DNA from: Deltaproteobacteria bacterium
GTDB taxonomy: Bacteria > Myxococcota > Myxococcia > Myxococcales > 40CM-4-68-19
Length of the DNA stretch: 6,903 nucleotides
Direction: 5' to 3'
Assembly: GCA_005879095.1 (NCBI GenBank)
Contig: VBLM01000121.1
Coordinates: 1-6,903, forward strand
The translations under genes were made by a program, and so were the position numbers. The notes beneath the pieces are model-generated. The model was not told the DNA's origin, did no database searches, and saw nothing but the letters and a program-made list of their open reading frames with translations. This document shows positions 1 to 6,718 of the stretch, piece after piece; the first letter of the stretch is position 1, and every line of letters begins with the position of its first letter.

Positions 1-269
1 CCGACATCCTCGCCGGCCTCGCCGCCCGCCCGGAGCACCCGATGCTGGTCGGCTTCGCCGCCGAGACGGAAAACGTCGAGCAGAACGCCCGCGACAAGCT
101 GTCGCGGAAGAACCTCGACCTGATCGTCGCCAACGACGTCAAAGAGGCCTTCGGAAGCGATTCCAACCGCGTCGTCGTGCTGGCGAAAGATGGCGGGCGC
201 GCCGAGCTGTCGGGCAGTAAGATCTCGCTGGCGCACGCGATCTGGGACATGGTCCGCGCGCGCCTGTAG
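1..269 (+). CDS. coaBC: CoaBC C-terminal end (phosphopantothenate-cysteine ligase domain), 5' partial
   Basis: Only the last roughly 89 residues are present; the first whole codon is at position 3 and the stop is TAG at 267-269. The peptide opens with a DILAGLAARP stretch, followed by VGFAAETEN and RKNLDLIVANDV. These are hallmark segments of the CoaB half of the bifunctional CoaBC flavoprotein. CoaB joins 4'-phosphopantothenate to cysteine using CTP, and the CoaA-like N-terminal half (off the window) decarboxylates the product to phosphopantetheine in cytosolic coenzyme A synthesis. The lysine-rich DKLSRKN segment corresponds to the conserved region that supplies a catalytic lysine in the E. 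coli enzyme (family knowledge, alignment from memory). The following FGSDSN turn and the C-terminal helix are present, so the end looks intact. The next gene starts 15 bases downstream, suggesting cotranscription with udg. Confidence 0.9.
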   Translation, partial: DILAGLAARPEHPMLVGFAAETENVEQNARDKLSRKNLDLIVANDVKEAFGSDSNRVVVLAKDGGRAELSGSKISLAHAIWDMVRARL

Positions 270-284
270 TGGTACAGGGTCGCC

Positions 285-929
285 ATGATCGATGAGCTGC
301 GTGCTTATCTCGCGTGGGCAGAAGATGCGGGACTGCAAATCCTGGCGTCTGGGACTGCAACCGTGAAGACGAAGCTTCCGCTCCTCGAAGAAGTCCGCGC
401 CGAAATCGGCGAGTGCACGCGGTGCAAGCTGCACAAGGGCCGCCACAACATCGTCTTCGGGGTGGGAAATCCGAAGGCACGCTTGATGTTCGTGGGCGAG
501 GCTCCCGGGGAAGACGAAGATCTGCAGGGATTCCCTTTCGTGGGCAAAGCGGGCGGGCTGCTGACGAAGATGATCGAGGCGATGGGCCTCAAGCGCGACG
601 ACGTCTACATCTGCAACACGGTCAAGTGCCGGCCGCCCAACAACCGCAATCCCGAGCCGGACGAGCTCGCTTCCTGCGAGCCATTCCTGAAGGGCCAGCT
701 CGCGGCGGTGAAGCCGGAAGCAATCGTCACGCTCGGCAAGTTCGCCGCGCAGGCGCTCCTGCGCGACGATACGCCGGTCTCGCGGCTGCGCGGCCGCTGG
801 CGCGAGTACGAAGGCATTCCGTTGATGCCCACCTTCCATCCCGCCTATCTGCTGCGTAGCCCGGGGGAAAAAGCAAAAGTCTGGGAAGACCTGAAGCAGG
901 TGATGAAGAAACTCAATCAGCCGGTGTAG
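285..929 (+). CDS. udg: Family 4 (Fe-S) uracil-DNA glycosylase
   Basis: This 214-residue protein is predicted to remove uracil from DNA, starting base-excision repair of deaminated cytosine in the cytoplasm. Family 4 hallmarks are in order: C44-x2-C47, motif 1 GEAPGEDED (71-79), the [10 protein letters not shown] segment (84-93), [15 protein letters not shown] with C115, C131 in a [10 protein letters not shown] context, and motif 2 HPAYLLR (185-191). C44, C47, C115 and C131 match the four [4Fe-4S] ligands of thermophilic family 4 enzymes, including the 16-residue spacing of the last pair; C110 is extra. About 40 residues precede the cluster, forming a helical extension ([14 protein letters not shown]) often seen in these proteins. 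The ATG is preceded by AGGG at 276-279 with a 5-base spacer, supporting this start. Length and motifs look intact. It sits between coaBC (15-base gap) and the nfeD start (2-base gap). Family 5 is less likely given the motif 1 sequence. Confidence 0.93.
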   Translation: MIDELRAYLAWAEDAGLQILASGTATVKTKLPLLEEVRAEIGECTRCKLHKGRHNIVFGVGNPKARLMFVGEAPGEDEDLQGFPFVGKAGGLLTKMIEAMGLKRDDVYICNTVKCRPPNNRNPEPDELASCEPFLKGQLAAVKPEAIVTLGKFAAQALLRDDTPVSRLRGRWREYEGIPLMPTFHPAYLLRSPGEKAKVWEDLKQVMKKLNQPV

Positions 930-931
930 AG

Positions 932-1030
932 ATGACGGCTCTGATTGCTGCGGCGTTCGTTGCGTATGCCGAATTCACAAGGGCGCGGAAGCGCTGGTCG
1001 TGCGCATCGATACGCCCGGCGGGCTGTTGA
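932..1030 (+). pseudogene. Detached N-terminal signal-peptide remnant of nfeD
   Basis: An ATG two bases after the udg stop opens a short frame that ends at TGA 1028-1030, after 32 codons. Its first residues, MTALIAAAFVAYAE, look like the hydrophobic export signal expected at the start of an NfeD protease and are correctly placed in the operon. Beyond about codon 14 the peptide (FTRARKRW...) resembles nothing in the family. The genuine NfeD sequence resumes in a different frame at about 979 (KGAEALVV). I read 932-972 as the true start of nfeD, separated from the body by a loss of sequence. The alternative is that the resemblance to a signal peptide is chance and the start is elsewhere. Confidence 0.55.
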
Positions 1031-2148
1031 GCACCACCCGCGACGTCGTGCAGGCCGAGCTGTCGGCGAAAGTGCCGATCGTCTTCTGGGTCGGCCCGCC
1101 CGGAGCGCGGGCAGGCTCGGCGGGCGTGTTCCTCACCATGGCCGCGCACATCGCGGCGATGGCGCCGTCGTCGAACATCGGCGCCGCGCACCCGGTCGGT
1201 CTCACCCAGCCCTCCGACGAGAAGAAGCTTCCGGATGTGATGGAAAAGAAGATCGAAAACGACACCGCCGCCTTCGTCAAAGGCATCGCCGAACGCCGCT
1301 CGCGCAACGTCGAGTGGGCGGAAAAAGCGGTGCGCGAGAGCGAGAGCGTGACCGCGTCGAAAGCGTTGGAGCTGAAAGCGATCGATCTCATCGCCGAAGA
1401 TCTCCCCGAGCTCTTGCGCAAGATCGACGGCCGCAAGATCGACCTCGGCGGCGGCGAGCACCGCACGCTGCACACCGCCAGCGCCGAGATCCGCAACGTC
1501 AGCTGGTCGGTGAAGGACAAGGTGCTGCACGGCCTTGCCGATCCGGAGGTCGCGTACCTGATCGCGATGCTCGGCGTGATCGGCGTGCTGCTGGAGATGT
1601 TCCACCCGGGCACCATCGTCCCCGGCATCGTCGGCGGAATTAGCCTCGTCATCGCCGCGATCGCGTTCCATATGCTACCGGTCAACGTCGGCGCGATGAT
1701 GCTGGTCGTGCTCGGCGTCGGCCTCTTCGTCGCCGAGATGTACGTCGGCGGCCACGGCGGTTTCGTCGCCGCTGGCCTGGTCTGCCTGGTGATCGGCTCG
1801 CTGCTGCTCGTCGGCCACGTCGACAAGAGCTTCTACGCCGACGCCGACTTCGGACTCGGCTGGCGCGTGGTCGCTCCGGTCGCCGCGGCCATGACGGTGA
1901 TCGCGGCCACGCTGGCGTGGAAGTTCTCGCAGAGCGTGCGCCAGCCGCTCAACACCGGCGCCTTCGCGCTGATCGGCGAGGTCGGCGAGGTTCGCGACGA
2001 AGGGACCATCCTGGTGGGCGGGGAGCTGTGGAAAGCCGAAAGCCCGGAGCCGCTGTCCGCCGGCGCGCGGGCGCGAGTGATCGCGGTGCGCGGACTGACA
2101 TTGCAAGTGGTGCCCGAGGGCGCCGCACTGACAAAGGCAACGACATGA
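1000..2148 (+). CDS. nfeD: NfeD-family membrane-bound serine protease (ClpP class), 5' end broken
   Basis: The open frame gives 382 residues from a GTG at 1000, but homology already begins at about 979 (KGAEALVV), so that GTG is internal rather than the real start. Order of elements: the ClpP-like fold with RIDTPGG (2-8); [11 protein letters not shown] (32-42) carrying the nucleophile Ser40; NIGAAHPVG (59-67); Lys94 in [14 protein letters not shown], aligning with the Ser-Lys dyad of the archaeal 1510-N protease; then about five membrane segments (roughly 185-200, 205-226, 229-247, 253-272, 287-307); then a soluble NfeD OB-like domain (about 315-373, GEVGEV...GGELW...GLTLQV). Family members cut hydrophobic stretches of partner stomatins. 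Its ATGA overlap with the slipin gene fits this pairing. Missing at the N-terminus are about 30 residues between the signal peptide and the first strand-helix (expected consensus resembling I-x-G-x-I-D). The active-site residues are present, so the break may be a sequence error. Confidence 0.88.
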   Translation: MRIDTPGGLLSTTRDVVQAELSAKVPIVFWVGPPGARAGSAGVFLTMAAHIAAMAPSSNIGAAHPVGLTQPSDEKKLPDVMEKKIENDTAAFVKGIAERRSRNVEWAEKAVRESESVTASKALELKAIDLIAEDLPELLRKIDGRKIDLGGGEHRTLHTASAEIRNVSWSVKDKVLHGLADPEVAYLIAMLGVIGVLLEMFHPGTIVPGIVGGISLVIAAIAFHMLPVNVGAMMLVVLGVGLFVAEMYVGGHGGFVAAGLVCLVIGSLLLVGHVDKSFYADADFGLGWRVVAPVAAAMTVIAATLAWKFSQSVRQPLNTGAFALIGEVGEVRDEGTILVGGELWKAESPEPLSAGARARVIAVRGLTLQVVPEGAALTKATT

Positions 2149-2888
2149 TCTGGCTCGTCTTCGTGATTCCGCTGGGGTTCTGGCTTCTCTCCGGGCTGCG
2201 CGTCATCCAGCAGTATGAGGCCGGCGTCATCTTCCGGCTCGGCCGCTTCGCCGAGACCAAGCGCGCGGGGCTGAACTGGATCGTGCCGCTGATGGACCGG
2301 ATGGTGAAGGTGGACCTGCGCACGGTGACGCGCGACGTGCCGCCGCAGGACGTGATCACGCGCGACAACGTTTCTTTGAAAGTCTCCGCCGTGATCTACT
2401 TCCGCGTCATCGACGCGGAGAAAGCGATCATCCAGGTCGAGAACTTCCTCTACGCGACCTCGCAGCTCTCGCAGACGACCTTGCGCTCGACGCTCGGCAA
2501 GCTCGAGCTCGACGATCTTCTCGCGCAGCGCGAGAAGATCAACAAGGAGCTGCAGATGGTGCTCGATCAGCACACCGAGCCGTGGGGAATCAAGGTGACC
2601 GCGGTCGAGGTGAAGCAGCTCGACCTGCCGCCGGAGATGCAGCGGGCGATGGCGCGGCAGGCGGAGGCCGAGCGCGAGCGGCGCGCGAAGGTGATCGCGG
2701 CGGAGGGCGAGTACCAGGCGGCGGAGAAGCTCGGAATGGCCGCGGACGTGATCGACGCGCACCCGGCCGCGCTGCACGCCGAGAAAGCGTCGACGACGAT
2801 CTTTCCGGTGCCCATCGATCTGATCGCTTCCTTCATGACGCAGCAGTTGCCGCGCGAGCGGCTCGAGGCGACGGCGCGTGCCCCCTGA
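2145..2888 (+). CDS. Slipin (stomatin/prohibitin-like SPFH-domain membrane protein)
   Basis: The protein has 247 residues. It begins with one hydrophobic hairpin-like segment (about 2-18, [18 protein letters not shown]). The SPFH core follows: [13 protein letters not shown] (22-34), [21 protein letters not shown] (56-76), [10 protein letters not shown] and the [10 protein letters not shown] motif (109-118). Next come [29 protein letters not shown], and an alanine/glutamate-rich coiled coil ([22 protein letters not shown], 169-190). The C-terminus has [13 protein letters not shown]. Slipins oligomerise on the inner membrane and organise microdomains; bacterial ones are usually paired with NfeD, as here. 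The ATG at 2145 overlaps the nfeD stop (ATGA) and has AAGG at 2134-2137, seven bases upstream. Oddly, the conserved block usually reading LRYLQTLTEI between the AAL and EK(A/N)ST segments is absent: residue 211 (His) runs straight into AEKAST. The loss keeps the frame, so the product may still be made. Confidence 0.92.
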   Translation: MIWLVFVIPLGFWLLSGLRVIQQYEAGVIFRLGRFAETKRAGLNWIVPLMDRMVKVDLRTVTRDVPPQDVITRDNVSLKVSAVIYFRVIDAEKAIIQVENFLYATSQLSQTTLRSTLGKLELDDLLAQREKINKELQMVLDQHTEPWGIKVTAVEVKQLDLPPEMQRAMARQAEAERERRAKVIAAEGEYQAAEKLGMAADVIDAHPAALHAEKASTTIFPVPIDLIASFMTQQLPRERLEATARAP

Positions 2889-3799
2889 TCCGTACGGCCT
2901 GCGCAGGGTCGTGCGGCCGGCGGGCGTTCTTCCGCAGCAGGCGGAAGTGCTCGACCCGGGGTTGCTCCTCGGGCCGGACGAGCTTGCCATCGATGTCGAG
3001 CACTTGAACATCGATGCGGCGTCGTTCCGGCAGCTCGAATCGATCGGGCGCGAGATCGGCGAGCAGGTGATGGAGATCGTCCGCGCGCGCGGGAAGATGC
3101 AGAACCCGGTGACCGGGTCGGGCGGGATGCTGATCGGGCGCGTGGCCGCGGTTGGCCGTGAACATCCGGCTTCTTCGGAATTGAGGCCCGGCGACCGGAT
3201 CGCGACGCTCGTTTCGCTGACGCTCACGCCGCTGGTCCTCGACGAGATCCGGGCCGTTCACAAGCATGCCGAGCGACTCGACGTTCGCGGGCGCGCGGTG
3301 CTGTTCGCGAGTGGGTTGTGGGCGGCGCTGCCGGACGACATGCCGCTCGAGATGGCCCTCGCGGTGCTCGACGTCTGCGGCGCGCCGGCATGGGTCGCGC
3401 GATTGGCAAAAAAAGGCACGCGCGTGCTCGTCATCGGGGCAGGCAAGAGCGGCTCGCTCGCCTGTGCGCAGGCGCGTCGCAATGGCGCGCACGTCACGGT
3501 CGCCGACGTCAGACGCTCTTTTGGAAGCTCCGCGCGGCGAATTCGATCTGGTCGTGAACTGCGCCTCGGTGCCTCGAACCGAAATGGCCAGCATCCTGGC
3601 GGCGCGCGAGGGCGGCGAGGTCCTCTTCTTCAGCATGGCAACCTCGTTCACCGCCGCCGCGCTCGGCGCGGAAGGCGTCGGCAAGGACGTACGGCTGACG
3701 ATCGGCAACGGCTATGCTCGCGGCCACGCGCGGCTCGCGCTCGATCTGGTCCGCTCGACTCCCGCTCTGCAACGGATCTTTGCCGCGCGAGTCGGTTAG
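2878..3799 (+). pseudogene. kdd: L-erythro-3,5-diaminohexanoate dehydrogenase, frame-broken
   Basis: The two halves lie in different frames. The first, from GTG 2878 to about 3510 (211 residues), has PYGLRRVVRPAGVLP (5-19), IDVEHLNIDAASF (38-50), ARGKMQNPVTGSGGMLIG (70-87), GDRIATLVSLTLTPL (105-119), LPDDMP (151-156), DVCGAPA (165-171) and a Rossmann dinucleotide loop VLVIGAGKSG (183-192). The second, about 3512 to TAG 3797-3799 (95 residues), has DLVVNCASVPRTEM, FFSMATSFTAAALGAEGVG and IGNGYARGHA. Together these are diagnostic of KDD, which oxidises L-erythro-3,5-diaminohexanoate to 5-amino-3-oxohexanoate with NAD(P)+ in the 3-aminomutase lysine fermentation. The join gives about 306 residues against roughly 340 in the family. 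The missing part is the region just after the nucleotide loop. GTG 2878 overlaps the slipin end by 11 bases and has GAGG at 2865-2868, nine bases upstream. No other lysine-fermentation genes are in view. Confidence 0.85.
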
Positions 3800-3844
3800 C
3801 GCTCGCCTGCTGCACGGTAGCGGCGGGATGTTCACGCTTTCCGC

Positions 3845-4087
3845 ATGGCGAAGAAAATCGTGGCGGGGTTGGCGGCGGCGCTTTTCCTGAGCGGCACTGC
3901 CTTCGCGAAAACCGATCCGCAGACCGGCGAGAAGCACCACAGCAAGCTGAAGGGGGCGGTGGTGGGCGGCGCCGCCGGGGCGGTCGTCGGCGGCAAGAAG
4001 GGCGCAGCGGTCGGCGCCGGCGCTGGCGCGCTCTACCAGCACCACAAGAACAAGAAGGCGGAGAAGGCGGCGCGCAAGTCGCAGTAG
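3845..4087 (+). CDS. Small secreted glycine-zipper protein, function unknown
   Basis: This 80-residue basic protein has a clear Sec signal peptide (MAKKIVAGLAAALFLSGTAFA, likely cut after Ala21). A short polar linker with His31-His32 follows. Then comes a glycine zipper in which Gly occurs every fourth residue without a miss: 37, 41, 45, 49, 53, 57 and 61, spaced by Ala/Val plus one KK turn (51-52). The tail is basic, with His66-His67 and many lysines. Glycine zippers let helices pack tightly and occur in small envelope proteins that insert into or associate with membranes. There is no lipobox cysteine, so it is not an OsmB/SlyB-type lipoprotein. The start was chosen because the signal peptide begins there. 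I see no good Shine-Dalgarno sequence, so initiation strength is uncertain. It begins 45 bases after the kdd stop and ends 9 bases before mobA. I cannot assign a function. Confidence 0.8.
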   Translation: MAKKIVAGLAAALFLSGTAFAKTDPQTGEKHHSKLKGAVVGGAAGAVVGGKKGAAVGAGAGALYQHHKNKKAEKAARKSQ

Positions 4088-4096
4088 ACTCGCTTC

Positions 4097-4705
4097 ATGC
4101 AGCGAGACGCGTGCGCGCTGGTTCTGGCCGGCGGCGAGAGCCGCAGATTCGGCAGCGACAAAGCGCTCGCGCAGTTTCGCGGCGAGCCACTGCTCGCGCA
4201 CGCGCTCAAGGGCGTGTGCGCGGCCGACTTCGCGCAGATCGCGCTCGCTGCGAAAGATCCGAATAAATACGCCGCGGTCACGGACGAGATCGCGTACGCA
4301 AAAGGCCGCAAGATCGAGCTCCTGCAGGATGTCCGCCCTTTTCAAACGCCGCTCGCGGGTCTGGCCGCAGGTCTCGCGGCCTCGCGCCATGCGCTGGTCT
4401 TCGCCTGCGCCGCCGACATGCCGTTCGCCGCCGATCCGGCGCTGATCGACGCTTTGGTCGCGGCCATCGCCGGCCACGACGCCGTGGTTCCGGAAGCAGG
4501 CGGATCGCTGCAACCATTGTGCGCCCTCTGGCGGCGCCAGCCGTGCCTGGCAATCGCGGAAGAATTGCTCGACAGCGCCCGCCCACCCGGTCCACGCGCC
4601 ATCCTCCACCGAGTCCGCGCCGCCAAACTTGAATGGGCGGACATCCGGCCCTTTCTCGACGCCGACACGCCAGACGTCCTGAAAGACCTGGACTCTCAGG
4701 GATAG
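4097..4705 (+). CDS. mobA: Molybdenum cofactor guanylyltransferase
   Basis: This 202-residue cytosolic nucleotidyltransferase transfers GMP from GTP to molybdopterin cofactor, making the guanine dinucleotide form used by DMSO-reductase-family enzymes. Seen in order: the nucleotide-binding signature [15 protein letters not shown] (10-24), a conserved [17 protein letters not shown] region (77-93) containing the PLAG motif, ADMPF (106-110) with the metal-binding Asp107, the QPLCALW motif (139-145), and the C-terminal DADTPDVL (188-195) that matches the family's N-x-N/D-TPEDL ending. Length is typical (about 190-210). Family members usually have a glycine or cysteine near ADMPF; here it reads ACAADMPF. 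The ATG is 9 bases after the glycine-zipper stop and lacks a clear Shine-Dalgarno sequence, so it may depend on upstream translation. Its last 10 bases overlap the convergent pirin gene. MobA and the related MocA/CTP enzymes are similar, but the motifs favour MobA. Confidence 0.88.
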   Translation: MQRDACALVLAGGESRRFGSDKALAQFRGEPLLAHALKGVCAADFAQIALAAKDPNKYAAVTDEIAYAKGRKIELLQDVRPFQTPLAGLAAGLAASRHALVFACAADMPFAADPALIDALVAAIAGHDAVVPEAGGSLQPLCALWRRQPCLAIAEELLDSARPPGPRAILHRVRAAKLEWADIRPFLDADTPDVLKDLDSQG

Positions 4706-5562
4706 CGAACCGGCGGCGGCGGCTCGTCCGGCAGCGGAATGAATTCGTGCTCGCCGGGGATTGCGCCGAACCGGCCCGCTTTCCAGTCGGCCTTGGCGAT
4801 CTCGATCCGCTCGTGCGACGAGGAGACGAAATTCCACCACATGTGCCGCGGGCCGTCGGACGGTTCGCCGCCCAAGACCAGCACGCGCGCCGTGGACGCG
4901 GCCTCGACGACGACTTCACCCGGAGTGAAGACGAGGAGCTGTCCGGCAGCCGCTCCCGCCAGCGAACCTTCCGCGACGTAGACCGCGCGCTCGCGAGCTT
5001 CCGGCAGCCTCAAGCGCGCGCCCGCTTTCAGCGTCGCTGCGACGTAGAACATCCCGGATGAGATCTTCACGGGCGACCGCGCGCCATACGCTTCGCCCAG
5101 GACCAGCCGCACACCGTCTTCCACGAGAGGCAGATCTGCCGCCGGCGTGTGGGCGAACGTCGGCTCGGACTCTTCCACAGCCTTGGGCAGCGCGACCCAT
5201 AATTGAATGCCGGAAACACTGCCACCGCTCGCGCGCACGTCCGGCGGCGTGCGCTCCGAATGCGCGATCCCGCGTCCCGCCGTCATCCAGTTGACCGCGC
5301 CCGGTTCGATGCGCTGCACGTTCCCGAGCGTGTCGCGGTGCAGGATCGCGCCTTCGAAAAGGTACGTCACCGTCGCCAGCCCGATGTGCGGATGCGGCCG
5401 CACGTCGAGCCCCTGGCCGGGCGCGAACGTAACCGGCCCCATCTGGTCGAGGAAAGTGAACCAGCTCACCATCCGCCGCTGCGGAGCGGGCAGGGCGCGG
5501 CGGACGACGAAGCCGCCGCCGAGGTCGCGCAGCGGCGCGGTGAGGACGAGCTCAGGCTCCAT
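4696..5562 (-). CDS. Pirin family protein (cupin, metal-binding)
   Basis: This 288-residue bicupin opens with [12 protein letters not shown] (14-25). The pirin metal site follows: RPHPHIG with His57 and His59, then [12 protein letters not shown] with His101 and Glu103, matching the four iron ligands of human pirin (His56, His58, His101, Glu103). [10 protein letters not shown] (117-126) and AYGARSPV begin the second half. The C-terminal Pirin_C cupin ends in the conserved [20 protein letters not shown] segment and [11 protein letters not shown]. Bacterial pirins are soluble iron/metal proteins. Some have quercetin 2,3-dioxygenase activity and others regulate enzymes; substrate is unknown here. 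The ATG at 5562 has a near-perfect ribosome binding site eight bases upstream and overlaps the aminotransferase stop by 11 bases, implying translational coupling. The 3' end overlaps mobA's stop region on the opposite strand. It looks intact; the loop around 205-215 is slightly short. Confidence 0.92.
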   Translation of the reverse strand: MEPELVLTAPLRDLGGGFVVRRALPAPQRRMVSWFTFLDQMGPVTFAPGQGLDVRPHPHIGLATVTYLFEGAILHRDTLGNVQRIEPGAVNWMTAGRGIAHSERTPPDVRASGGSVSGIQLWVALPKAVEESEPTFAHTPAADLPLVEDGVRLVLGEAYGARSPVKISSGMFYVAATLKAGARLRLPEARERAVYVAEGSLAGAAAGQLLVFTPGEVVVEAASTARVLVLGGEPSDGPRHMWWNFVSSSHERIEIAKADWKAGRFGAIPGEHEFIPLPDEPPPPVRYP

Positions 5563-6718
5563 GCCGCAGCACCTCCGCCAGCCGGCCGTACTGGTCGAGC
5601 GAGTTGTAGATCTGCGCCGAGATCCGGATCAGCTGCCGGGGGAACTCGGGAAAAATCATCACCGGCGCTTCGATTCGGTGTTTTTGCAACAGTTGCTTCT
5701 GGAACGGATGCCACCAGACGCCGGTGTGCACCGGCCGTTCGCCGCTGTAGTCGGGCAGCGGCACCGACGCCAGCGAGCCGAGCATGAACTCCGGCGCCGG
5801 CTCGGGAATCCGCAGCGCCTCGAGCAGCAGCCGCCGGCCGGCGACCGCCATGGCGTGGTTGCGCGCCATGATCGAAGGCCACGGCATCAGCGAAGCCAGG
5901 TATTTCAGCGCGACCGGGATACAGAGGAACGGTGTCGGATCGTCCGTGCCGCCCCAGTCGAACTGCAGCCGGAACGGGCCTCGGTCGGTGCGCGGCGAAT
6001 TCAGCCCGTGCCCGTAGACGATCGGCTTCATCGCCGCCTGTCGGTCGCGCCGCACGTGGAGGAACGCGCTGCCCTTCGGCGTGCAGAGCCACTTGTGGCA
6101 GTTGCCGGTGTAATACGCCGCCCCGATAGAGCGCAGATCGAGCGGCAGCATTCCCGGCGCGTGTGCGCCGTCGACCAGCACGTCGACGTTCGGCAGCCGC
6201 CGCACGATCTCCGTGACCGGAAAGACGAGCCCGGTCGGGCTGGTCACGTGATCGATCATCACCAGACGTGTCCGCGGCGTGATCGCGGCGAGGACCGATT
6301 CGACGACCTGCCACGGACCGCTCAGAGGCCACGGCACGCGCGCGTACACGGACTTGACGCCGCGCTCCTCCTGCCAGCGCAGCGCGTTCCGGCACGAGTT
6401 GTACGCGTGATCGGTGGTGACGATCTCGTCGCCCGCCCGTAAGTCCAACGACCGCAGCACCGTGTTCACACCGGTCGTCGCGTTGGGCACGAACGCCAGA
6501 TCGTCCGCATCCCCGCCGACGAACTCGCCGAGCGCCGCGCGGGCTTCGTCGAGAAGCCCTTCCAGGTCGCGCGCGAGAAACTGCAGCGGCTGCCGCTCCA
6601 TCCGCGCGCGCAGCTCGCTCTGCGCCTCGAGCACGGCGCGCGGGCAAGCGCCGAACGAACCGTGGTTGAGGAAATCGAGCCCGGGCTCCAGCGTCCACAG
6701 CGAGCGAAAGTCATCCAC
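5552..6718 (-). CDS. Class V PLP-dependent aminotransferase (isopenicillin N epimerase-like)
   Basis: This 388-residue fold-type I PLP enzyme begins [11 protein letters not shown] (16-26), the family's substrate-contact opening. It then shows [16 protein letters not shown] (76-91), [27 protein letters not shown] (155-168), [16 protein letters not shown] (180-195) with Asp183 placed for the PLP ring nitrogen, and [17 protein letters not shown] (204-220) with Lys209 as the Schiff-base lysine. The C-terminal part (HRIEAPVM..., [15 protein letters not shown]) is the standard small domain. Relatives include isopenicillin N epimerase, cysteine desulfurase-like enzymes and the EgtE-type C-S lyases. 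The sequence alone does not fix the substrate, and no beta-lactam or ergothioneine genes are in view. The start is GTG at 6718, chosen because GGAG lies at 6729-6726 with a 7-base spacer and homology reaches the N-terminus. The nearby ATG at 6714 is out of frame. Both ends overlap neighbours, so it is the middle gene of a coupled trio. Confidence 0.9.
   Translation of the reverse strand: MDDFRSLWTLEPGLDFLNHGSFGACPRAVLEAQSELRARMERQPLQFLARDLEGLLDEARAALGEFVGGDADDLAFVPNATTGVNTVLRSLDLRAGDEIVTTDHAYNSCRNALRWQEERGVKSVYARVPWPLSGPWQVVESVLAAITPRTRLVMIDHVTSPTGLVFPVTEIVRRLPNVDVLVDGAHAPGMLPLDLRSIGAAYYTGNCHKWLCTPKGSAFLHVRRDRQAAMKPIVYGHGLNSPRTDRGPFRLQFDWGGTDDPTPFLCIPVALKYLASLMPWPSIMARNHAMAVAGRRLLLEALRIPEPAPEFMLGSLASVPLPDYSGERPVHTGVWWHPFQKQLLQKHRIEAPVMIFPEFPRQLIRISAQIYNSLDQYGRLAEVLRHGA
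5571..5576 (-). promoter_or_regulatory. Strong Shine-Dalgarno for pirin
   Basis: On the minus strand the bases read GGAGGT, with an 8-base spacer to the ATG at 5562. It lies inside the 3' end of the aminotransferase gene and is the best ribosome binding site in the window. It confirms the pirin start and suggests pirin is translated independently as well as by coupling. Confidence 0.8.

Noticed and set aside
971..976. EcoRI site at the nfeD junction as proof of a chimeric clone
   Set aside because: GAATTC also occurs at 3539, 4741 and 5998 in ordinary coding sequence, so the site alone proves nothing; it is kept only as a point to check.
932..1030. Programmed ribosomal frameshift in nfeD
   Set aside because: There is no slippery run at the junction, and conserved residues are missing, so a frameshift would not rebuild a normal protein.
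1833..3227. Very long open frame on the minus strand (464 codons) opposite nfeD, slipin and kdd
   Set aside because: It lies antisense to clearly homologous genes, is rich in Arg/His/Pro/Leu as expected from the reverse of GC-rich codons, and matches no family.
3800..3844. Gap before the glycine-zipper gene as a promoter or terminator
   Set aside because: I could not find a convincing stem-loop with a T run or matched -35/-10 boxes in these 45 bases.
3511..4266. Extension of the first kdd frame past 3510 up to 4266
   Set aside because: After 3510 the residues are Arg/Gly-rich noise, while the true KDD C-terminus, the glycine-zipper protein and mobA occupy other frames over the same bases.
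3509..4840. 443-codon minus-strand frame across kdd end, the small protein and mobA
   Set aside because: It runs antisense to mobA and the signal-peptide protein and has no recognisable motif.
5207..6442. 411-codon plus-strand frame opposite pirin and the aminotransferase
   Set aside because: The opposite strand encodes two complete recognisable enzymes. The translation is Arg/Pro-rich low-complexity, typical of a shadow frame.
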